DNA of 11,553 nt from UMGS1908 sp045588795. GTDB lineage: Bacteria; Bacillota; Clostridia; Christensenellales; UBA1242. The stretch's first letter is position 1. Each line of letters opens with the position of its first letter. Shown here piece by piece: positions 5,383 through 11,553 of this stretch. The notes beneath the pieces were generated by a model. That model saw only the letters and a program-made list of their open reading frames with translations, searched no databases and was not told where the DNA came from. The DNA is taken from positions 1 through 11,553 of the forward strand of contig JAZNEY010000092.1 of NCBI GenBank assembly GCA_045588795.1, in the 5' to 3' direction. Made by a program: the position numbers and the translations under genes.

Positions 5383-7809
5383 TTAATTCACCCTTTTAAT
5401 TTTCCAAACTTTTTCTGCATACTCATTAATTGCTCTGTCGGAAGAGAAATATCCCATACTTGCAATATTGTGAATTGTTTTTGAATACCAGTTTTTCTTG
5501 TTTTTGTAAACTTTATCCATTCTTGTATGTGCGTCTAGATAACTATCAAAATCAGCAAGACACATATACACATCTTTGTAACTTGTTTCGCCAAGTAAAT
5601 ATTGTGCTATATCGCCAAAAGACTCTCCATCAAAGCCCTCTTTCAGCATTTCGATAACTCTTTGAATTCTTGGGTCTTTGTTATAGTACTCTTTTGCGTT
5701 ATATCCTTTGTCCCAAACCTTTTCAACCTCTTCACTTGAAAGGCCAAAAGCAAATGAATTCTTTTCTCCACAACACTCAGCAATTTCAATGTTTGCACCA
5801 TCTTGGGTGTGTAACATCATTGCACCATTCATAACCGCTTTCATATTGCCTGTTCCACTTGCCTCTCTTCCAGCAAGAGAAATTTGCTCGGTTACATCTG
5901 TTGCAGGCATCAACAATTCTGAAACTGAAACACTGTAATTTTCAACAAACACAACCCTTAACTTCTTTGCAATTGCTTTGTTTCTGTCAATATCTTTACC
6001 AAGTTTGCAAATAAGCCTTATAATTCTTTTTGCCATATAATAACTTGATGCAGCCTTTCCAGCAAAAATAAATGTTTGCGGTGTTACCTTTGCAGTTGGA
6101 TTTGCTTTTAACTCACCATATAAGTGTATTATTTTTAACACATTTAAAAGTTGTCTTTTGTACTCGTGAATTCTTTTAACCTGTACATCAAATCTTGTGT
6201 TTGGATTGATAATAATTCCTTGTGCTTTTTGTAGGTATTTCGCAAAAGTAGTCTTGTTTTGCGTTTTAATTCTTTCAAACTCAGCAATAACTTCTACGTT
6301 ATTAGAAAATTCATCTAATGCTTTGATTTTTGAAGCATCTTCATAATATCCCGTTCCAATAAGAGATGTGATTAACTTATCCATTTCTGGATTACTCATA
6401 GCAAGCCATCTTCTGTGTGTTACGCCATTCGTAATGTTTAAAAATTTCTCTGGATAAAGAGAAGCATAACTCTTTAATAAATCATCTTTAACCATCTCGC
6501 TGTGAACTTTTGAAACACCATTGACATGAGTTGCACAAACTACAACTAAGTTTGTGAAATTTATAACCCCATTTTGTATAACCGCCATATTGAAGATTTT
6601 GTCAGCTTCAATTTGTCTGTCTTGACATTGCTTTACGAATCTGCGGTTGATTTCCTTTACTATCATAGCAATTCTAGGAATATATCTTTCAACCAAGTTT
6701 AGTTCTTTCTTTTCAAGAGATTCGCTTAAAAGTGTATGATTTGTGTAACCAATCATACGACAAATGATATCCCAAGAATCTTCCCAGCCAAGTCTTTGCT
6801 CGTCCATTAGTATTCTCATAAGTTCTGGAACAACCAATGCTGGGTGTGTGTCATTAATATGAATTGACACAAAGTTTGGCAATTCATACAAACTGCGACC
6901 TTGTCTCAAATGATTTTTGATAATGTTTTGCACCACCGCAGAAGCAAGAAAATACTCTTGTTTTAACCTTAGAGATTTTCCCTTTTCGTGGCTGTCGGCT
7001 GGATATAACACCTTGCTTATAGCCTCAATATCATCTTTGTTTGCCATAGCCTCTGCATATTCACCTTGACTAAATTTCTTGGTGTCATAACTTTCAAGAC
7101 TCTTTGCAGACCAAAGTTTTAAAACATTTACTTTCTTTCCACCAACGCCACTTACAAGCATATCATACGGATAGGCTTGAACTTCTTGTGCATTGTGATA
7201 AATGTAGTCGAAACTTCCATCTACATTCATTGACTCTTCAACATACCCACCAAATCTAACAATACAACTTTCATCACCTCTTGGTTGAAGCCATACATCA
7301 CCCTTGGTTAGCCATTCATCTGATAGTTCTACTTGTTCACAGTCAACTATTCTTTGCTTAAAAAGACCATAGTCATAGTTAATTGTATGACCATATGCGT
7401 TGTAGCCTTCGCTTGTTAGCGAGTCTAAATAACAAGCAGCAAGCCTGCCAAGACCACCGTTGCCAAGATTGGCTTCGGTTTCCTTTGCATAAACATCTTC
7501 TATACTTCTGCCCGCTCTTTTCAAAATCTCTGTGAATTCATCTTCAAGACCCAAGTTCCATAAGTGAGTTTTTAAAGACTTTCCAAGCAAAAACTCAATA
7601 GAAACATAATGCACAGTCTTAGCATTTCTTGAACTTGCTTTAACATTTGCTGTTTCTCTTATATCATAAAGTTTTTCTGTCGCTATGTCTGCAAGTGCAT
7701 TAAACATCTGCTCATCTGTTGCGCCTTTAATATCAACATTATATCTGCCAAGCAAAAATTCGTTTAATTCCTTTTCACAAGATTTTTCTAAATTAACTTT
7801 ACCTCTCAT
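5383..7809 (-). CDS. glgP: Glycogen/maltodextrin phosphorylase
   Basis: This 808-residue enzyme is near the usual bacterial length. It removes terminal glucose from alpha-1,4-glucan with phosphate, giving glucose-1-phosphate, with pyridoxal phosphate as cofactor. Visible landmarks are HYVSIEFLLGKSL (about 67-79), NLGNGGLGRLAACYLDSL (about 114-131), HINDTHPAL, QVKRIHEYKRQLLN and the cofactor site EASGTGNMK with Lys657. Just after that lysine, LHTQDGANIEI replaces the usual IGTLDGANVEI, a local departure worth noting. There is no long regulatory N-terminus as in the muscle enzyme. The ATG at 7809 follows a strong GGAGGAG site. The glgA stop is 14 bases upstream, placing it third in the glgB-glgA-glgP-amylase operon. 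Glycogen and maltodextrin specificity cannot be separated from sequence, but the context favours glycogen. Confidence 0.95.
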   Translation of the reverse strand: MRGKVNLEKSCEKELNEFLLGRYNVDIKGATDEQMFNALADIATEKLYDIRETANVKASSRNAKTVHYVSIEFLLGKSLKTHLWNLGLEDEFTEILKRAGRSIEDVYAKETEANLGNGGLGRLAACYLDSLTSEGYNAYGHTINYDYGLFKQRIVDCEQVELSDEWLTKGDVWLQPRGDESCIVRFGGYVEESMNVDGSFDYIYHNAQEVQAYPYDMLVSGVGGKKVNVLKLWSAKSLESYDTKKFSQGEYAEAMANKDDIEAISKVLYPADSHEKGKSLRLKQEYFLASAVVQNIIKNHLRQGRSLYELPNFVSIHINDTHPALVVPELMRILMDEQRLGWEDSWDIICRMIGYTNHTLLSESLEKKELNLVERYIPRIAMIVKEINRRFVKQCQDRQIEADKIFNMAVIQNGVINFTNLVVVCATHVNGVSKVHSEMVKDDLLKSYASLYPEKFLNITNGVTHRRWLAMSNPEMDKLITSLIGTGYYEDASKIKALDEFSNNVEVIAEFERIKTQNKTTFAKYLQKAQGIIINPNTRFDVQVKRIHEYKRQLLNVLKIIHLYGELKANPTAKVTPQTFIFAGKAASSYYMAKRIIRLICKLGKDIDRNKAIAKKLRVVFVENYSVSVSELLMPATDVTEQISLAGREASGTGNMKAVMNGAMMLHTQDGANIEIAECCGEKNSFAFGLSSEEVEKVWDKGYNAKEYYNKDPRIQRVIEMLKEGFDGESFGDIAQYLLGETSYKDVYMCLADFDSYLDAHTRMDKVYKNKKNWYSKTIHNIASMGYFSSDRAINEYAEKVWKIKRVN

Positions 7810-7823
7810 CTACTCCTCCAATC

Positions 7824-9527
7824 TTATAAAGATTTATATACTTCTAGGTAATTTCTAATTGACTTGTTCCAACTGAAATCTGTTGTCATACACGTTCTGA
7901 TTTTTTCTTGCCAAGATGCCTTGTTTGTCTTGTAATCGTAAACTGCTCTCTTTATAGCATTTGCTAGGTCATCAACTGCATATCTTGCAAATGTGTAACC
8001 ATTTCCGCCTCCGAGATTTCCAAAGTCCTTTATACTGTCTTTTAATCCACCCGTCTCTCTTACAATTGGCACCGCACCATATCTTGATGCAATCATTTGA
8101 GACAGTCCACAAGGCTCTACCATTGATGGCATAATGAAAATATCTGTCGCACTATATATCTTTTTACCAATCTCAACACTAAATCCAAGACTTACGTGGC
8201 ATTGTTTTGGGAATTTGTTGTTTAAATAACTAAAATAATTGTGATATTCTTGTTCGCCCTCGCCAACTCCAACAAATTGAACATTTTCTTCAATTATAAA
8301 TTTTTCCATACAACCCTTTACAAGGTCCATTCCCTTTTGATTTGACATTCTTGTAACAATTGCAACCATTGGCGCATCTGGGTCAATGTTTAAACCAAAT
8401 TCTCTTTGAAGTGCCTCTTTGTTCTTTTTCCTTATTTCCATTGAATCAACATCAAAGTTGTTATATATAATCTTATCAATCATTGGGTCATAGAATTTAT
8501 AATCAAGACCGTTTAATATTCCACACAATTTATATGAATTTGCCTTTATGATGTCGTTTAAGCCACAACCACTTGCTGAATGTTTAATTTCTTCTGCATA
8601 ACTTGGACTAACTGTAATTATTTTGTCTGCAGTTTGAATTCCTGCTTTTAAATAGTTAATATCATTTTGGTGTTCTAAAATAGACCTAAATCTTACATCA
8701 ATTCCAAGCGTATTTGTTAACTCACTCATACCAAAGCGACCTTGGAATTGTAAGTTGTGCAAACTTAAAACCGTTCTTATTCTGTTATATCTGCCATCGT
8801 GGCTAAAATGTGTTTTTAAATATACTGGCACAAGTGCAGTTTGCCAATCGTTTGCGTGAATTATGTCTGGATAGAAATCCATAATGTCAAGTACTTCTAG
8901 CACAGCTTTCGAGAAAAATGCAAACCTTTCCTTGTCATCATCATAGCCATATGCCTTATCTCTCTTGAAATATTTTTCATTGTCGATAAAGTAATACTTG
9001 ATACCATCTTCTTCATATCTAAACACACCACAATATTCATCTCTCCAAGCAAGTTTAATATGCCTGTTTCCAATGTAATAAAATTTGTCTTTATACTCTT
9101 GTCTTATGAATGAATAATATGGAAGAACAACTCTTACATCACAGTTTGGGCTTTCTTGTTTAATAAATTTTGGAAGCCCGCAGATAATATCTGCAAGTCC
9201 ACCTGTGCCACAGAAAGGTTGAGATTCTGATGCAACAAACAGTATTCTTTTGCTGATATCTGCGTAATCCTTTGTTGGCTTGGTTTCAGGCTCTGACTGT
9301 ACCTCTTCTTTTACAGATGCAACATCTTCCACAATTGTTTCCTTTTCTATAGCAACCTCTTCTTTTTTTGTTTCAACTTTAGGTGCTACATTTGTTTCAA
9401 TTTTTGTAATAATTGTTGTTTTCAAAGTTGGAGCCACTACCGACTTCGCTTTTTTCGTTTTTTCATTCGTAGTTGATGTTTTGCTAATTACTGTTGTTTC
9501 TCTTGTTTCTTCTTTTGTTAAACTCAT
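7824..9527 (-). CDS. glgA: Glycogen synthase (GT5) with an N-terminal extension
   Basis: This enzyme transfers glucose from ADP-glucose to the growing alpha-1,4-glucan. At 567 residues it is about 90 longer than usual (about 477). Residues 1-92 are a low-complexity stretch rich in Thr, Lys, Glu and Val, with two VAP-x-x-x-T-like repeats. The GT5 domain begins at KRILFVASESQPF (93 on). Landmarks are GTGGLADI (107-114), HANDWQTAL (224-232), LHNLQFQGRF, ITVSPSYAEEI, GILNGLD (337-342), VTRMSNQKG (391-399), MPSMVEPCGLSQM with Glu471, and TGGL (492-495). The loop normally written KxGGL reads GTGGL here, so the Lys that contacts ADP-glucose in the E. coli enzyme is absent. The start at 9527 is supported by AAGAGGGTGA just upstream. 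An internal start near the GT5 domain has no ATG and no ribosome binding site that I can see. Second gene of the operon. Confidence 0.95.
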   Translation of the reverse strand: MSLTKEETRETTVISKTSTTNEKTKKAKSVVAPTLKTTIITKIETNVAPKVETKKEEVAIEKETIVEDVASVKEEVQSEPETKPTKDYADISKRILFVASESQPFCGTGGLADIICGLPKFIKQESPNCDVRVVLPYYSFIRQEYKDKFYYIGNRHIKLAWRDEYCGVFRYEEDGIKYYFIDNEKYFKRDKAYGYDDDKERFAFFSKAVLEVLDIMDFYPDIIHANDWQTALVPVYLKTHFSHDGRYNRIRTVLSLHNLQFQGRFGMSELTNTLGIDVRFRSILEHQNDINYLKAGIQTADKIITVSPSYAEEIKHSASGCGLNDIIKANSYKLCGILNGLDYKFYDPMIDKIIYNNFDVDSMEIRKKNKEALQREFGLNIDPDAPMVAIVTRMSNQKGMDLVKGCMEKFIIEENVQFVGVGEGEQEYHNYFSYLNNKFPKQCHVSLGFSVEIGKKIYSATDIFIMPSMVEPCGLSQMIASRYGAVPIVRETGGLKDSIKDFGNLGGGNGYTFARYAVDDLANAIKRAVYDYKTNKASWQEKIRTCMTTDFSWNKSIRNYLEVYKSL

Positions 9528-9540
9528 AATTCACCCTCTT

Positions 9541-11427
9541 TTACTTTATTTTGTGCTTTTTTTTCATTTTTAAATATATTGTAGTATTTTGTGGTATAGA
9601 TAATGTTAAAAAATGACTGTCTTTATATTCCTTGTCAAATGATGTTTTCAATTTTGAATTTTTAATTCCACTTCCACCATATTTCAGTTCATCACTTGAA
9701 AAGACTTCTTCATATTCACCCTTTTCAAGATAAACCCTGTAATTATCCAGCCTTACCGGCGAGAAGTTGCTAACAACTATAAGTTTGTCTCCCGCCTTGT
9801 TTTTCCTCGAGAAAACCACCACATTGTTTGTTTTATCGTTTGGTATTATCCACTCAAACCCGTCCCAACTAAAATCTACTTCGTATAGTTCATTGTTTGT
9901 TAAATAACACCAGTTTAAATCTTTTACATACTCTTGAAGTTGTCTATGCTTGTCGTATTTTAAGAGGTCGTATTCAATCGACTTTGTGTTGTCCCACTCA
10001 TTAAACTGACCAATTTCTGAGCCCATAAAAGTCAATTTCTTACCCGGGTGTGCCATCATATATCCATAAAATGCACGAAGCAAGTTGAATTTTTGCTCAT
10101 AGTCTCCATTCATTTTGTTTATAAGCGACCTTTTACCATAAACGACTTCATCATGAGAAATTGGCAAAATAAAATTCTCGCTAAAAGCGTAAAACATTGA
10201 GAATGTGATTTTATTATGATTGTCTTTTCTGAAAAATGGGTCCATTGAAATATATTCTAGAGTATCATTCATCCAACCAATGTTCCACTTGTAATTAAAT
10301 CCAAGACCACCAATGTAAGTTGGTTTTGTAACAAGAGGCCAAGCGGTAGATTCTTCTGCTATCATAAGCACATTAGGATATTTATCAAATACTGCATAGT
10401 TTAGTTTTTGTAAAAATGCAATCGCCTCTAAGTGCTTATTGTTTCCGTGAGAGTTTGGAAGCCACTCCCCATTCTTCTTGTCATAATCAAGATATAGCAT
10501 TGAAGCAACAGCATCAACTCTTATTCCGTCAATGTGGTATACATTCAAAAAGAACATAGCACTTGAAATTAAGAAACTTTGAACTTCTGGCTTTCCGTAA
10601 TTAAATCTTCTTGTTCCCCATGACTTGTGCTCTATCCTGTCCCAAGATTCATATTCATAAACGCAAGTCCCGTCCCACTCAATAAGACCATTTTCATCTT
10701 TTGGGAAGTGTGCTGGAACCCAATCTAAAATAACCTTTATATTGTTTTCGTGGCATTTATCTATGAAATACATAAAATCGTGCGGTGTTCCAAATCTGCT
10801 TGTTACCGAAAAATATCCTGTTGGCTGATATCCCCAAGACCCATCATAAGGATATTCCGTTATTGGCATCAATTCAATGTGGGTATAACCCATTTCAACA
10901 ACATAAGGAATTAATTCTTCTGCTAGTTTTCGATATGAGAAATAATTTCCATCTTCATATCTTTTCCAAGAACATAAATTAACCTCATATATATTCATTG
11001 GTGCTTCGTAATGATTTTGATTGTTTCTTACCGCAATAAAATCTTCATCATTCCACTTGTATCCAGATAAGTCATACACTTTTGATGCGGTTGAGCCATT
11101 GGTTTGACTATGGAACGCGTATGGGTCAGATTTAAATATCGCTTTCCCTTTTGCTCCAACCACATAATACTTATAGTTGTCATATTCCTTGCACCCTGGA
11201 ATAAACTTTTCCCAAATATCACCGCCATCAATTCTTGCCATCTTACCAGCATTGATATTCCAATCATTAAAATCGCCAACAACACTTATTGATTTTGCCT
11301 TTGGGGCGTAAACTCTAAACACGGCACCACTTACACCATTTTCTTCACATAAATGGCAACCAAAAAATTCATAAGAATTGTAATATGTTCCTTGTTGGAA
11401 CAAGTATAATGCATTATTTTTATCCAT
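9541..11427 (-). CDS. glgB: 1,4-alpha-glucan branching enzyme (GH13)
   Basis: This 628-residue branching enzyme cuts alpha-1,4 chains and rejoins them through alpha-1,6 links. An N-terminal CBM48-like domain carries AVFRVYAPKAKSISVVGDFNDWN (about 35-57). The catalytic barrel shows IELMPITEYPYDGSWGYQPTGYFS (184-207), DWVPAHFP (235-242), DGIRVDAVASML with nucleophile Asp305, MIAEES with Glu358, and ISHDEVV with His425-Asp426-Glu427. A C-terminal beta domain follows. All catalytic residues are present. It lacks the extra N-terminal module of the 730-residue E. coli type, as many Bacillota enzymes do. The ATG at 11427 has GGAG six bases upstream. It is the first gene of the operon in the window, and glgA starts 13 bases after its stop. 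The C-terminus ends in a lysine-rich tail. Confidence 0.96.
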   Translation of the reverse strand: MDKNNALYLFQQGTYYNSYEFFGCHLCEENGVSGAVFRVYAPKAKSISVVGDFNDWNINAGKMARIDGGDIWEKFIPGCKEYDNYKYYVVGAKGKAIFKSDPYAFHSQTNGSTASKVYDLSGYKWNDEDFIAVRNNQNHYEAPMNIYEVNLCSWKRYEDGNYFSYRKLAEELIPYVVEMGYTHIELMPITEYPYDGSWGYQPTGYFSVTSRFGTPHDFMYFIDKCHENNIKVILDWVPAHFPKDENGLIEWDGTCVYEYESWDRIEHKSWGTRRFNYGKPEVQSFLISSAMFFLNVYHIDGIRVDAVASMLYLDYDKKNGEWLPNSHGNNKHLEAIAFLQKLNYAVFDKYPNVLMIAEESTAWPLVTKPTYIGGLGFNYKWNIGWMNDTLEYISMDPFFRKDNHNKITFSMFYAFSENFILPISHDEVVYGKRSLINKMNGDYEQKFNLLRAFYGYMMAHPGKKLTFMGSEIGQFNEWDNTKSIEYDLLKYDKHRQLQEYVKDLNWCYLTNNELYEVDFSWDGFEWIIPNDKTNNVVVFSRKNKAGDKLIVVSNFSPVRLDNYRVYLEKGEYEEVFSSDELKYGGSGIKNSKLKTSFDKEYKDSHFLTLSIPQNTTIYLKMKKKHKIK

Positions 11428-11469
11428 TAAAAACTCCGTTTATCATCTATTCCCCCTATTATTTATATA

Positions 11470-11498
11470 AGTTTACTTAAATAAAAAATAAAAGTCAA
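11470..11498 (-). promoter_or_regulatory. Predicted promoter of the glycogen operon
   Basis: On the minus strand, TTGACT (11493-11498) is followed after 17 bases by TAAACT (11470-11475). Transcription would start near 11463, giving a leader of about 36 bases ending in GGAG before glgB. The -35 is strong (5 of 6) and the -10 modest (4 of 6). No operator is apparent in the remaining bases up to the window end. Confidence 0.4.
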
Positions 11499-11553
11499 AT
11501 AATTATGGCCATATATCGAATTTTATGACAAAAAGAAAACTACCGATAAAAAT

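Noticed and set aside
9280..9573. Plus-strand open frame opposite the GlgA N-terminal extension
   Set aside because: It is hydrophobic and Ser/Val/Phe-rich only because it is the antisense of a Thr/Lys/Glu-rich stretch. It has no ribosome binding site and overlaps strong coding sequence.
11525..11553. Possible divergent plus-strand gene beginning MTKRKLPIK at the window end
   Set aside because: Only nine codons are visible and there is no ribosome binding site before the ATG. It cannot be told from chance.

Overview
The window looks like a chromosomal segment from a low-GC Bacillota (Firmicutes). It is AT-rich, has strong AGGAG/GGAGG ribosome binding sites and extended -10 promoters, uses the standard code (TGG for Trp, no in-frame TGA), and its proteins resemble clostridial or other gut Bacillota homologues. 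The genus cannot be fixed from the sequence. There are no RNA genes, CRISPR arrays, recognisable transposases or integrases.

Layout from left to right. Positions 1-216 (minus) hold the first 72 codons of an ABC transporter ATPase of the LolD/MacB type, cut by the window edge. A divergent intergenic region (217-393) carries promoters for both flanking genes, an 18-bp direct repeat and a Fur-box-like palindrome. yqeY (394-819, plus) follows and ends in a bidirectional terminator. A minus-strand three-gene group (908-3348) encodes a DUF6270-like protein, an SGNH/GDSL hydrolase and an endonuclease/exonuclease/phosphatase (EEP) protein. The reading frame of the EEP gene is broken at its very start. 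Just upstream of this group lies a second, truncated copy of the 3' end of yqeY (about 3405-3521), followed by another bidirectional terminator. From 3588 to 11427 (minus) runs a tight glycogen operon read glgB - glgA - glgP - GH13 amylase, with gaps of 13, 14 and 1 bases. Its promoter probably lies at about 11470-11498.

The most interesting structure is the 73-bp perfect direct repeat (725-797 and 3427-3499), which lies inside the yqeY 3' end and brackets the three-gene group. The six differences between the repeat and the yqeY stop codon are all synonymous, and similarity ends at the stop codon. This is what is expected when a roughly 2.7-kb DNA circle integrates into the 3' end of a coding gene and supplies a replacement 3' end, leaving the displaced original tail at the far side. 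The ancestral order would then be yqeY directly convergent with the glycogen operon. The cassette has no recombinase of its own, so it would have been moved in trans, would be a decayed remnant, or would have entered by homologous recombination.

How the genes work together: GlgA extends alpha-1,4-glucan from ADP-glucose and GlgB adds alpha-1,6 branches. GlgP releases glucose-1-phosphate from outer chains, and the GH13 enzyme probably hydrolyses the remaining dextrins. One transcript therefore covers both synthesis and breakdown of glycogen. The ADP-glucose pyrophosphorylase genes (glgC/glgD) are not in the window. GlgA carries an unusual N-terminal extension of about 92 residues, rich in Thr, Lys, Glu and Val.
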